The position numbers and the translations under genes were made by a program. Under the pieces are notes generated by a model. It saw nothing but the letters and a program-made list of their open reading frames with translations, was not told the origin of the DNA and did no database searches. This document shows positions 18,721 to 26,276 of a DNA stretch of 40,551 bases, piece after piece. Origin of the DNA: an uncultured Eubacteriales bacterium. Its GTDB lineage: Bacteria > Bacillota > Clostridia > Oscillospirales > Oscillospiraceae. The stretch lies in NCBI GenBank assembly GCA_900544405.1, contig UQVA01000016.1:1-40551 (forward strand). Reading direction: 5' to 3'. Each line of letters opens with the position of its first letter. Position 1 is the first letter of the stretch.

Positions 18721-19857
18721 TTATTCGCCGGTGTAGGGAGCGTAGGCCACGTACAGCTTGGAGGCGCAATCGGAAGCGATGCTGAACCGCACATCCTGCA
18801 CGGAGGCCAGTGCGTCGCCCACGGTCTTGCCCGCAGAAATGGCCTGCACGGTCTCGCAGATAGCCAGAGCCATACCCTCAGCGTCCTGCTTCACAGTGCC
18901 GGTCATGGCGCCTTCGGCGATCAGGGTCTTGGCGTTCTCGGTGGCGTCCACGCCGAACACGGGGACAACGTGACCGCCGTCCTTGTTGTAGCCCTTGCCC
19001 TGCAGGGAGGACACAACGCCCTCAGCCATGCCGTCGTTGTTGCAGATGACCAGCTCGATCATGTTGCCGTTGGCCTCGTTGTAGGTGACGAAGTTGGTCT
19101 CCATGTAGTCGGTAGCGGCAGCAGCGGACCACTGGCCGCCCTGGTCCACCTGGTACTTGTTGGAGTTGTTGGGGTCGAAGTACTCCAGTTCGGGCTTTCC
19201 GGCAGCGGTCAGGATGGCATTGGCGTCCTCCACGCTGTACTGGGTCCGGTAGATGGCCTCCACGTTGGCCTCGTCGCCCTTCATCATGGCGTAGCTGATC
19301 TTGCCGTCCTTGTTCAGGTCAATCTCATCGTAGTGGGCCAGGATGTAGTCGCCGATCATCTTGCCCTGCATGTGGCCGGCTTCGGGAGCGTCGGTGCCGA
19401 TGAAGCAGGCGGTGTTGGAACCCTTCAGGACTTCCACGTCAGAGCCATCGGTGCCGATGGCACGGTTGAAGAAAATAACGGGGATGTTGCCAGCCAGGTT
19501 CAGGATGTCCTTGGCCACGTCGGGGGTACCGGAAGTAACCACGTTCACCACCAGCAGATTGGAGCCACCGGCGATAGCGGTCTTAATCTGGTCAAGCTGC
19601 TTCGCCTGGTCACCGGCGGCGTACTGATTGTCGTACTTCACACCGACAGCATTCAGCTTGTTGTTCAGTTCGGTACGAACAGAGCTCAGATACACGTCGC
19701 TCTCGTCATACCAGAAAACGGAAACCTTCGTTTTGCTGTCAACGGTGCTGTCGCTGCCTTTCGTGCTATCGCCGCCATTGGTGCCGCCGTTGGAGCCGCA
19801 GGCGCACAGGCCCAGGACCATCACGGCTGCCAGCAGCAATGCAAGGATCTTCTTCAT
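18721..19857 (-). CDS. mglB: Galactose/glucose-binding lipoprotein
   Basis: A 378-residue periplasmic-binding-protein-like lipoprotein that captures galactose/glucose outside the cell for MglAC. It has a lipoprotein signal (LGLCAC), the sugar-binding-protein pattern PVIFFNRAI, and FIGTDAPEAGHMQG. An EF-hand-like calcium loop, DLNKDGK, is a hallmark of MglB. ICNNDGMAEG and PVFGVDATENA are the ligand-hinge motifs. The ATG at 19857 has GGAGG at the right distance; an upstream extension would encode a non-signal sequence and is rejected. Confidence 0.93.
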   Translation of the reverse strand: MKKILALLLAAVMVLGLCACGSNGGTNGGDSTKGSDSTVDSKTKVSVFWYDESDVYLSSVRTELNNKLNAVGVKYDNQYAAGDQAKQLDQIKTAIAGGSNLLVVNVVTSGTPDVAKDILNLAGNIPVIFFNRAIGTDGSDVEVLKGSNTACFIGTDAPEAGHMQGKMIGDYILAHYDEIDLNKDGKISYAMMKGDEANVEAIYRTQYSVEDANAILTAAGKPELEYFDPNNSNKYQVDQGGQWSAAAATDYMETNFVTYNEANGNMIELVICNNDGMAEGVVSSLQGKGYNKDGGHVVPVFGVDATENAKTLIAEGAMTGTVKQDAEGMALAICETVQAISAGKTVGDALASVQDVRFSIASDCASKLYVAYAPYTGE

Positions 19858-19916
19858 TTCATTTTCCTCCATTGAATATGGTTTGTTCCGTGGGTTTTCC
19901 CCCATCGGACACGAAT

Positions 19917-19944
19917 ATTTTACCATATTTTACGGGAATTTCAA
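19917..19944 (-). promoter_or_regulatory. Probable promoter of the mgl operon
   Basis: On the minus strand TTGAAA (19939-19944), 16 bases, TAAAAT (19917-19922), about 60 bases before the mglB start. Confidence 0.55.
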
Positions 19945-20012
19945 GAGCTGCAGCCGTCAAAACCGGGCGTTTTCCGTTGCTTTTCCATATGGTATCCATA
20001 CGTTTGTATCGA

Positions 20013-20186
20013 TATTTTGTGTATCTCTCACAAAATACGTTTCAAAACCGATTTTCCCGGAAAACCCTTCACTTTTTCACGGTGAAAATGGCGGAAATAA
20101 AATAATTTTCAGGTTTTTCATTTTGTGAAAACGATTTTCAGGCGCTGTTTTCCCGGTCCGGTGACGAAAAATTCGGAGTTTTTCAC
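20013..20186. promoter_or_regulatory. AT-rich region with clustered dyads upstream of mglB
   Basis: This AT-rich stretch has no supported gene but several symmetrical elements: TATTTTGTG/CACAAAATA (20013-20037), TTTTCC-C-GGAAAA (20052-20064), TTTTCAC-G-GTGAAAA (20074-20088) and TTTTCA/TGAAAA (20115-20131). A further TTTTCAC half-site lies at 20180-20186. The recurring TTTTCAC half-site, roughly 110-270 bases upstream of the promoter, looks like a binding array for a regulator. Its identity is unknown. Confidence 0.5.
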
Positions 20187-20277
20187 AATTCCGACCAGTC
20201 CGCCGATTAGAAAAAGCCGTTTGCCCATTGTACACACCCGGAGGGAAAAGATAGTCGAAATATGCACATAAGGCACT

Positions 20278-20475
20278 CCTTGGCCCCCTCATAAGAGGGG
20301 GCTGTCTGCCCTATGGGCAGACTGAGGGAGGCAAGGCCCCACCGGTTTCTGCGTACAGAATTCGTGCGCATCGGGGCGTGCCGCCGCCCCTACACTCAAA
20401 AGCGGTAGCCCCTACCGCCCCTCATCCGTCACACCTAGCGGTGTGCCACCTTCCCCCAAGGGAAGGCTATTTTTC
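20278..20475. repeat. Dispersed intergenic repeat copies (two adjacent blocks)
   Basis: The first block (20280-20335) has CCCCCTC..GAGGGGG, then CTGCCC-TAT-GGGCAG and ACTGAGGGAGG, matching the window's right edge (40,500-40,551). The second (20370-20470) has GCCGCCCCTACACTC, CCCCTCATCCGTCACACC and CCTTCCCCCAAGGGAAGGCT, matching 7,450-7,541. No gene lies in 20,190-20,520. Confidence 0.6.
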
Positions 20476-20527
20476 GCCACGCCGGGAGAGCGTTCTTCCC
20501 CTATTTCTCTCCTCCAAGCGCAAAAAT

Positions 20528-20548
20528 GCCCCTGCTGCAAGCAGGGGC
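20528..20548 (-). terminator. Terminator of the yabP-yabQ-divIC-yabR operon
   Basis: GCCCCTGC (20528-20535) pairs with GCAGGGGC (20541-20548), 5-base loop, followed on the minus strand by a run of five T. It lies 26 bases after the yabR stop. Confidence 0.8.
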
Positions 20549-20574
20549 GCACGGATACCTGTTTTATTGGCATT

Positions 20575-21021
20575 TTACCGGCGGCGGCTTTTGGTCCGGT
20601 GGTCGGAATACTGCCGGATGGAAGAGATCTTGCTGTCGGATTCCGTCATGAACTGCTTCAGCCGTTCTTCAAAAAGCTGGTCGGCAGTCTTGGGCGCAGC
20701 GGGAGCGGCGGGGGCCCGATTGGGACGGCCGTTGCCCTCCCGGCGGGGCGCAGCATTGTTCCGGGGGCGGTTATTCTCCCGGGCAGGCTTCGGCTCCAGG
20801 CGCTTGATGGACAGGTTGATCTTTCCATTTTCGTTGCCGATGACCATGACCTTCACGTCCTGGCCCTCCGTCAGATGCTGGCGGATGTCGCTGACGTAGG
20901 TATTGGCTACCTCCGAGATATGTACCATTCCGGTACGGTTCTCCGGCAGCGTGACGAATGCGCCAAAATTGGTAATGGATTTGACCTTACCCTCCAAGAT
21001 GTCTCCAACAGTGAACTCCAT
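20575..21021 (-). CDS. yabR: S1 RNA-binding domain protein (YabR / general stress protein 13 type)
   Basis: A 148-residue protein. Residues 1-74 are a single S1 OB-fold (VGDILEGKVKSITNFGAFVTLP, GMVHISEVANTYVSDI, GQDVKVMVIG, KINLSIKR). They are followed by an Arg/Asn/Pro/Ala-rich basic linker and a short helical tail (ADQLFEERLKQFMTESDSKIS). It probably binds RNA or ribosomes. The order yabP-yabQ-divIC-yabR is the same as in Bacillus subtilis, which supports the name. It is the last gene of its operon. Confidence 0.88.
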   Translation of the reverse strand: MEFTVGDILEGKVKSITNFGAFVTLPENRTGMVHISEVANTYVSDIRQHLTEGQDVKVMVIGNENGKINLSIKRLEPKPARENNRPRNNAAPRREGNGRPNRAPAAPAAPKTADQLFEERLKQFMTESDSKISSIRQYSDHRTKSRRR

Positions 21022-21044
21022 ATTTCCTTTCTTTCCTCCATGTT

Positions 21045-21788
21045 TTAGGGTGTTACTTTGTGTCGAAAAGGACGGTGTCCGGCAGGTACAGCCCCAACTC
21101 CTCCTGAGCGATGCGGACGATGGCGTCCACGCTGCCCAGCTTGCTCAGGTATTCCTCCAGCTGCTCGTTGCGCTTCTCCAGGTCCAGAGCCTGCTGGCGC
21201 AGAGCCGCCGTGTCCCGCTTGGCGGTGTGGATGGCCAGGCCCGCCACGGCCATGGCGGCGATGCAGACGCACAGCATCACCAGCAGGGCGATCCGGGTCC
21301 CCAGTGCGCTGCGCTGGAAAACCACCCGGCTTTTTGTTTCCTTTGCCACGGGCGCTCCCTCCGTTTTCCCGCCGTCGTTCCCGACGTTTTTCTCCTGCTA
21401 TTGTACCCGATTTTTTCCCGGATGCAAATACTTTTTTTCGGATTTCCCCGACTTTTTTGAAAATTTTTTTCCGCATGGCCCGGAGCGTGCCAAAAATCCG
21501 CCCCAAAAGCGTCCAAATGCCCCGGAACAGACCGCCCAGCAGCCAGCCGAATACCCATTTCCCCGCCGTAAGACCCAGGAGTATCCCCAGGGTGTAGCTC
21601 ATGCGGATGTCCCCCCGGCACACCCGGAAGCTGATCTCCAGCCAGCCCCGGAAGGCGGCAGGCAGAAGCAGCAGGTCCGCCAGGGCGGCGTGGCGCTTCC
21701 GGAGGGGCTCCAGAAAGGCGTCCAGAAATCCCAGGGCCAGTCCCACCAGCCAGGCCGCCGCCAGACCGGCGGCGCTGCGGCGGATCAT
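21045..21788 (-). CDS. yabQ: Spore cortex biosynthesis protein YabQ, with 3' end running out of frame through divIC
   Basis: Residues 1-115 fit YabQ: an integral membrane protein with helices at ~5-25, ~36-50, ~66-90 and a positively charged end (RKKIFKKVGEIRKK). It is needed for spore cortex formation in Bacillus. The ATG overlaps the yabP stop by 4 bases. The frame has no stop before 21045, so residues ~150-247 are the Arg/Gly/Pro-rich translation of divIC in the wrong frame and are unlikely to be real. One base fewer in the A-runs (21,400-21,480) would end the protein at a TAG ~134 codons in. Treat the 3' end as uncertain. Confidence 0.7.
   Translation of the reverse strand: MIRRSAAGLAAAWLVGLALGFLDAFLEPLRKRHAALADLLLLPAAFRGWLEISFRVCRGDIRMSYTLGILLGLTAGKWVFGWLLGGLFRGIWTLLGRIFGTLRAMRKKIFKKVGEIRKKVFASGKKSGTIAGEKRRERRRENGGSARGKGNKKPGGFPAQRTGDPDRPAGDAVRLHRRHGRGGPGHPHRQAGHGGSAPAGSGPGEAQRAAGGIPEQAGQRGRHRPHRSGGVGAVPAGHRPFRHKVTP
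21053..21349 (-). CDS. divIC: Septum formation initiator (DivIC/FtsB family)
   Basis: A 98-residue bitopic division protein. It has a short basic cytoplasmic tail, one membrane helix (~19-42), a coiled coil (AALRQQALDLEKRNEQLEEYL) and the family ending VDAIVRIAQEELGLYLPDTVLF. It joins FtsL-type partners at the division site. It starts with GTG, with GGAGGGAG at the proper distance. The whole gene is overlapped in another frame by the open end of yabQ. Confidence 0.9.
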   Translation of the reverse strand: MAKETKSRVVFQRSALGTRIALLVMLCVCIAAMAVAGLAIHTAKRDTAALRQQALDLEKRNEQLEEYLSKLGSVDAIVRIAQEELGLYLPDTVLFDTK

Positions 21789-22063
21789 CCCAGCAGCCTC
21801 CGGAAGAAGCCTCCGGCCTGCCGGGGTTCCTCATAGACCAGGGAGGACACATTGCCCTCCACCGCCACCTGGCCCCCTTCCGCCGTCAGCTGCCGCAGGG
21901 ACAGGCCCTTTCCCTGGACGATCAGTGTCCCCAGGCCCGTATGCAGCACCACGCTCTGCTCGTCGAAGCTGACCACCTCCGTCACGCCGGTGACGCTGAG
22001 GCTCCTGCGCTCGTTGAGGGTCAGCTTGTGGGGCAAAATTTTCTTTTCCTCGGCCACGGCCAT
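21785..22063 (-). CDS. yabP: Sporulation protein YabP
   Basis: A 92-residue YabP/YqfC-family protein required for spore formation in Bacillus. The family pattern is clear: HKLTLNERRSLSVTGVTEVVSFDE, then TGLGTLIVQGKGLSLRQL and GQVAVEGNVSSLVYEE. The GGGGG site directly abuts the ATG at 22063, so the in-frame GTG at 22057 (7-base spacing) may be the real start. It overlaps yabQ by 4 bases and lies 34 bases after the PsiE-like gene. Confidence 0.9.
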   Translation of the reverse strand: MAVAEEKKILPHKLTLNERRSLSVTGVTEVVSFDEQSVVLHTGLGTLIVQGKGLSLRQLTAEGGQVAVEGNVSSLVYEEPRQAGGFFRRLLG

Positions 22064-22097
22064 TCCCCCTTTGCTTTGGGAACAGCCTATGTACGCC

Positions 22098-22517
22098 TTA
22101 CTCGGAATATTCCTCCACTTCGGAAAGCTCCCGGTTCATCTCCTGTTTCGGGATGAGGAACCGCCGGGTGGCGAACAGCCCCGCAATGCAGGCCACGCAG
22201 GCCAGATTGCTCAGGGGGTCGTCGTGGCTCAGGATGACGTGCCGGGCAATGGCCACGATGAGCACTTCAATGGTGTTGGCGGGGGTCAGGTCCGTAAGCA
22301 TCCGGACAAATTCCAGGCCCACCACGATGGTCAGAATGTTGTGCAGATAGTTGTCCACGGAGGTGAAATACCCCTCCACGGTGAACATTTTGAAAATCTC
22401 CATCCCCAGCATCCCCACCAGCACCGCCAGGGTCAGGATGGCAATGGCAAATTCCAGCAGGTGCAGCACCCGATGGATGAATTTCTCGCCTTTTTTCTGA
22501 ATAACGCCCTGTTTCAT
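22098..22517 (-). CDS. PsiE-like small integral membrane protein
   Basis: A 139-residue protein with four predicted helices (about 17-40, 58-78, 82-96, 104-120). The core VGLEFVRMLTDLTP, EVLIVAIARHVILSHDDPLSN and IAGLFATRRFLIPK resembles the PsiE family (phosphate-starvation-inducible in E. coli), whose function is not established. RBS GGAGG lies inside the last codons of the GTPase fusion gene, 3 bases of gap, so it is translationally coupled to it. Confidence 0.7.
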   Translation of the reverse strand: MKQGVIQKKGEKFIHRVLHLLEFAIAILTLAVLVGMLGMEIFKMFTVEGYFTSVDNYLHNILTIVVGLEFVRMLTDLTPANTIEVLIVAIARHVILSHDDPLSNLACVACIAGLFATRRFLIPKQEMNRELSEVEEYSE

Positions 22518-22520
22518 GGT

Positions 22521-25055
22521 CTATTTCCTCCCATATAGTTTTCGCATTTCCGTTTTTGCCCGCCGGACCTCCTCCTCCATCTCCCGTGCGGACACCCGCA
22601 GCACCCCGGACCGGAGGGACGAAAGCTGGATAAGACCGTCGGAGGTCGCCACCTTGACCTGATCGTTCTTCCCGATTTCCTCCACCAGGCTTTCGATATA
22701 GGCATCCGCCGTCTGGTTTTCTCGGGTGTACACCACGGAAATGTTGTGGAACCGTTCCTTTTCGCCGGGATTTCCCGGAACCTTGTAGCCGTCGAATACA
22801 ACGATCAGCGTACATTTCCGGAAGCCCGCAAAGCTGGACAATTCGTTCAGCAGATGCCGCCGGGCGGCAGACAGGTCGCTTTTGGCCGTGTCCGCCAATT
22901 CCGGCCAGCAGAAGATCATGTTGTACCCGTCCACGATCCAGGTGGTCTTTCTGGGGGGCCGGATGACCAGCTTTTCCTGAGGATCCAGACGCTCCCTGGG
23001 CCGATAGAGGGTGGTGGTCTGCTCCCCGAATTCCCGGCGCAAAATGGCCTCCAGGGCCCGGTCGTCGGGCTGCAAATTGCCCACGATCAGCCCCGGCCGG
23101 TCCGCTTTCAGGGCGCTTTCCAGGTGCATCTGCTCAAAAACATGATCCCACTTCACGATCACGCCGCTGCCGTGGGCGCAGAACACGCTGTCCGGGGTGT
23201 TGGCGGTATCCGCCTCCGGGTCGTAGGTCCGCTGGGCAATGACTTCCTCGGCGTTGTGGCACTCATCGTACCCGTCTGGGGAAAGCTGTAAGCTGCCCCG
23301 GCCCTGGGTGTAGGCCGCCACCTCCTGGGGATAGTCCCCCAGGCTGGCCACCGGCAGCCGCCCCCGGAGGACGGCAAATTCCCCGTTCTGCTCCGGCGGC
23401 TCCGCTTCGCCGCCCATGGCCCGGATGTCCGTAATACCCCGGCCCACCTGATTGGCGGGGACCGTCAGGGTAAAGGCGTACCAGGGCTCCAGCAGCACGC
23501 TTTCCGCCTGCATGAGACCCTGGCGCACCGCCCGATAGGTGGCCTGCCGGAAGTCGCCGCCCTCGGTGTGCTTCACATGGGCCCGGCCGGTGAGCAGGGT
23601 GATTTTCATATCCGTAATGGGGGACCCGGTGAGGACGCCCCGATGAATTTTCTCCGCCAGATGGGTCAGCACCAGATTCTGATATTGGGGTTCCAGCACG
23701 TCCACGGGACACCGGGTAGAAAAAGCCAGCCCGCTGCCCCGCTGCCCCGGTTCCAGCAGCAGATGGACCTCGGCATAGTGCCGCAGGGGCTCGAAATGGC
23801 CCACGCCCTCCACGGTGTTGGCAATCGTTTCCTTATAAAAGATGCGGCCCTCGTCGAATTCCGCCGCAATGCCGAAACGCTCCTGCAAAATGCTGCCCAG
23901 CACCTGAATCTGCACTCGGCCCATGAGCCGCAGGCGAATTTCCTGCAGCCCCTCGTCCCATTCCAGCTTGAGAAGCGGGTCCTCCTCTTCGATCTGCCGC
24001 AGCTTGCCCAGCACCGTCACCGGGTCGTCGCCCTTGGGCAGCTTCAGCCGGTAGGTCATCACCGGCTCCGTTTCCATGGCCTCCATGGGCGGCTCGGCAC
24101 CCAGATTCTGGCCTGCATAAGTCCCGGTCAGGCCCGTTACCGCCAATATTTCCCCGGCGCTGGCCTCCTCCACGGGGGTGAATTTCTCCCCGGAGTAGAG
24201 CCGCAGCTGCTGGATTTTTTCCTCGCAGGCTTCGCCGGATTTGTTTGCATAACGCAGCCCCTGTCGGACCCGCAGGCTGCCCCCGGTGAGTTTCATCCAG
24301 GTGAGCCGGCTGCCCTGGGGGTCCCGGCTGATTTTATAGACCCGTGCGGCAAAATCGGCTTTCCAGGGATTTTCGGGAGCCAGCCGGTCCAGCAGGTCTA
24401 GCAAATTTTCAACCCCGTCCATTTTCAGCGCCGAGCCGAACAGGCATGGGAACACCCGCCGCCCGGCAATTAACCCCCGGACCTGAGCCTCCGTGACCTG
24501 ACCGGTCAGGAGATAATTTTCCAGCAGGGCCTCGTCGCACAGGGCGCATTGCTCGTCGATTTGGGCCTGGGAAAAATCGATGCACCCGGCGGAAAAGGTC
24601 TTTTGCAGCTGGGCCATCAGGTCCTCCCGGCTTTTTCCGGGCAGGTCCATTTTGTTCAGGAACAGGAACACCGGCACCTGATAGCGTTCCAGCAGCCGCC
24701 AGAGGGTCAGGGTGTGGGCCTGGATGCCGTCGGTGCCGGAAATCACCAGCACGGCGCAGTCCAGCACCCCCATGGCCCGCTCGGCCTCGGAGGAAAAGTC
24801 CACATGGCCGGGGGTGTCCACCAACGTGATGCGCCGGTGGGCAGTCTCCAGCCGGGCCAGTTTGGAGAAGATCGTAATGCCCCGGCGGCGCTCCAGCGCA
24901 TCGGAGTCCAGCAGCGTGTCCCCATGGTCCACCCGGCCCAGGGCCCGCCTGGCCCCGGCGGCATAGAGCAACGCCTCGGAAAGGGTCGTCTTTCCCGCAT
25001 CCACATGGGCAAGCAGGCCGATATTGCAGGCCGTTTTTTCCGTTTTCAGTTCCAT
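22521..25055 (-). CDS. TetM-like ribosomal GTPase fused to a C-terminal YacP/Rae1-type NYN nuclease
   Basis: An 844-residue protein. Residues ~1-690 have the EF-G/TetM layout: P-loop AHVDAGKTT (~16-24), switch II DTPGHVD, NKMD, GSALK, then domains II-V including GYDECHNAEE. In domain IV the tetracycline-displacing loop of TetM is replaced (HVKHTEGGDF instead of YSPVSTPADF), so resistance is doubtful. Residues ~704-844 form a NYN domain like B. subtilis Rae1 (YacP), a ribosome-associated mRNA endonuclease. It has acidic residues at ~709 (VDGYN), ~755 (VFDGYK), ~784 (TADAY) and ~806 (TSDG). The start is set at 25055 because a TATAAT box lies within the upstream open extension. It is the first gene of the operon leading to yabP. 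A ribosome-targeted RNA-cleaving GTPase is inference. Confidence 0.88.
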   Translation of the reverse strand: MELKTEKTACNIGLLAHVDAGKTTLSEALLYAAGARRALGRVDHGDTLLDSDALERRRGITIFSKLARLETAHRRITLVDTPGHVDFSSEAERAMGVLDCAVLVISGTDGIQAHTLTLWRLLERYQVPVFLFLNKMDLPGKSREDLMAQLQKTFSAGCIDFSQAQIDEQCALCDEALLENYLLTGQVTEAQVRGLIAGRRVFPCLFGSALKMDGVENLLDLLDRLAPENPWKADFAARVYKISRDPQGSRLTWMKLTGGSLRVRQGLRYANKSGEACEEKIQQLRLYSGEKFTPVEEASAGEILAVTGLTGTYAGQNLGAEPPMEAMETEPVMTYRLKLPKGDDPVTVLGKLRQIEEEDPLLKLEWDEGLQEIRLRLMGRVQIQVLGSILQERFGIAAEFDEGRIFYKETIANTVEGVGHFEPLRHYAEVHLLLEPGQRGSGLAFSTRCPVDVLEPQYQNLVLTHLAEKIHRGVLTGSPITDMKITLLTGRAHVKHTEGGDFRQATYRAVRQGLMQAESVLLEPWYAFTLTVPANQVGRGITDIRAMGGEAEPPEQNGEFAVLRGRLPVASLGDYPQEVAAYTQGRGSLQLSPDGYDECHNAEEVIAQRTYDPEADTANTPDSVFCAHGSGVIVKWDHVFEQMHLESALKADRPGLIVGNLQPDDRALEAILRREFGEQTTTLYRPRERLDPQEKLVIRPPRKTTWIVDGYNMIFCWPELADTAKSDLSAARRHLLNELSSFAGFRKCTLIVVFDGYKVPGNPGEKERFHNISVVYTRENQTADAYIESLVEEIGKNDQVKVATSDGLIQLSSLRSGVLRVSAREMEEEVRRAKTEMRKLYGRK

Positions 25056-25085
25056 GGGCCACGCCCCTTTCCAAGAATTGGCATT

Positions 25086-25114
25086 ATTATACCACGAACC
25101 CCCCATTTCGCCAA
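25086..25114 (-). promoter_or_regulatory. Sigma-A promoter of the GTPase-yabPQ-divIC-yabR operon
   Basis: On the minus strand TTGGCG (25109-25114), 17 bases, TATAAT (25086-25091), about 30 bases before the ATG at 25055. No other clear promoter is visible before yabP. Confidence 0.75.
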
Positions 25115-25134
25115 CCACCGATCGATAAAAAATT

Positions 25135-25154
25135 CCCGGCTCATCGGAGCCGGG
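25135..25154 (-). terminator. Terminator of the small lipoprotein gene
   Basis: CCCGGCTC (25135-25142) pairs with GAGCCGGG (25147-25154), 4-base loop, followed on the minus strand by AATTTTTTA. Confidence 0.8.
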
Positions 25155-25175
25155 GAAATATGTTTTTGTAATGAT

Positions 25176-25604
25176 TCACGCCGGAGACGTGTCCAGGCCA
25201 TCTAGAAAATCCCGGAACGTCTGCTCGTCAAAGACATAGTACCCCGCATAAAAGCGGAACCCCCGGTCGGGTGTGGAGTGAGCCTGGCCGTTCCAGTTTA
25301 TCCACTCCACGCTGCCGTCAGCGTAAGTGAGCCGCAGAACGGCTTCCGTATTTTCGTAGACCGGAGCCAGCGGTTCGCCATACCAATGATAGGCCTGCAC
25401 CTGCCGGAATGCCGCCAGGGTCTCCGCCGCATCGACGGTCCCGACCGTTTCCTCGTGGAGTTCACCGTCATAGCCGATCTGCACGACGGCCGCTTCCTGA
25501 ATTTCGCTTTCCGGGCCAAGCAGCGGGTAGGCAGCCGCTACCCGGCATCCCGCCAGCAGAAACACCAGCAGAAGCGCCATAAACGCAGAAAGAAATTTTT
25601 TCAT
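25176..25604 (-). CDS. Small lipoprotein of unknown function
   Basis: A 142-residue protein with a lipoprotein signal (VFLLAGC, Cys ~20). The mature part is mixed alpha/beta: IQEAAVVQIGYDGELHEETVG, AYHWYGEPLAP, LRLTYADGSVEWINWNG and YYVFDEQTFRDFLDGLD. I do not recognise the family; the pattern resembles small surface lipoproteins that hold one compact domain. It is monocistronic with its own promoter and terminator. Confidence 0.75.
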   Translation of the reverse strand: MKKFLSAFMALLLVFLLAGCRVAAAYPLLGPESEIQEAAVVQIGYDGELHEETVGTVDAAETLAAFRQVQAYHWYGEPLAPVYENTEAVLRLTYADGSVEWINWNGQAHSTPDRGFRFYAGYYVFDEQTFRDFLDGLDTSPA

Positions 25605-25652
25605 CGCCCTCCCGCCTCCAAAATACTTTTCTTGGGGTACGCTATTAAGATT

Positions 25653-25681
25653 ATTTTATCCTATTTTCTATTAAAATGCAA
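25653..25681 (-). promoter_or_regulatory. Probable promoter of the small lipoprotein gene
   Basis: On the minus strand TTGCAT (25676-25681), 17 bases, TAAAAT (25653-25658). It is divergent from, and ~50 bases away from, the promoter of the following gene. Confidence 0.6.
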
Positions 25682-25728
25682 GGATTTTCAGCAAGATTTT
25701 CCAAAAATGCAAATATTTGAAAAAGTTC

Positions 25729-25758
25729 TTGACATCCCCGCCCAGGATTCTTTATAAT
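25729..25758 (+). promoter_or_regulatory. Consensus sigma-A promoter of the two-helix membrane protein gene
   Basis: TTGACA (25729-25734), 18 bases, TATAAT (25753-25758). Both boxes match the consensus exactly. GAAAGGA serves as RBS before the ATG at 25790. Confidence 0.8.
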
Positions 25759-25789
25759 CCTCTTACCCAATATCGAAAGGATCGGTTTT

Positions 25790-26227
25790 ATGAAAGTCGA
25801 TCGTCCCCTGCCGGAGCATGGGTGGGCCTATCGCTGGGAAGCGCTGGTCCGGGCGGACAATGATGCCGTTTACGGCTCTCTTTGCCGGATGGGCTGGGCG
25901 GTGCTGTGGGTCAAGCAAATTCCCGGCTATAAAAACGGCCTCCTCTCCACCATTCTGTTCTGCCGGTTCCCGAAAACCCAGGGCAAGCCCCTGACGGCCC
26001 TGCACTTTTACGGCCTCACGTTCCCGCCTGTGTTTCTGGGCCTGTTTCTCGCAAGCTGGCTGCTGTTCCTGGTGTCCGGCTGGACCGCTTCGGAGGCCCT
26101 GCTCTGCACGGCACTGTACCTGCCGGGGCTGGCGCTGGCCTCCTGGCTCCTCAGCCGCTTCACCAGCGGCGGCAAGCTGCAGACCGCCCTCATCGATTCC
26201 TTCTGGAACAGGCTTATCGCTCCATAG
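25790..26227 (+). CDS. Hypothetical two-helix membrane protein
   Basis: A 145-residue protein. Residues 1-75 are soluble and mixed (GWAYRWEALVRADNDAVYGSLCRMGW...VKQIPGY). Then come two hydrophobic helices (~79-97 and ~103-121) and an amphipathic end. I do not recognise the family. It has one of the strongest promoters in the window and its own terminator, so it is likely to be well expressed. The neighbours are unrelated. Confidence 0.75.
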   Translation: MKVDRPLPEHGWAYRWEALVRADNDAVYGSLCRMGWAVLWVKQIPGYKNGLLSTILFCRFPKTQGKPLTALHFYGLTFPPVFLGLFLASWLLFLVSGWTASEALLCTALYLPGLALASWLLSRFTSGGKLQTALIDSFWNRLIAP

Positions 26228-26231
26228 AAAA

Positions 26232-26256
26232 ACCGCCGTGCTTCTCGCACGGCGGT
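26232..26256 (+). terminator. Terminator of the two-helix membrane protein gene
   Basis: ACCGCCGTGC (26232-26241) pairs with GCACGGCGGT (26247-26256), followed by CCTTTTTTC. Confidence 0.9.
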
Positions 26257-26276
26257 CCTTTTTTCTGGCACTCCGT

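Noticed and set aside
22521..25055. Annotation as a tetracycline-resistance gene.
   Set aside because: The TetM loop needed to displace the drug is replaced, a nuclease domain is fused, and the operon is chromosomal with sporulation genes.
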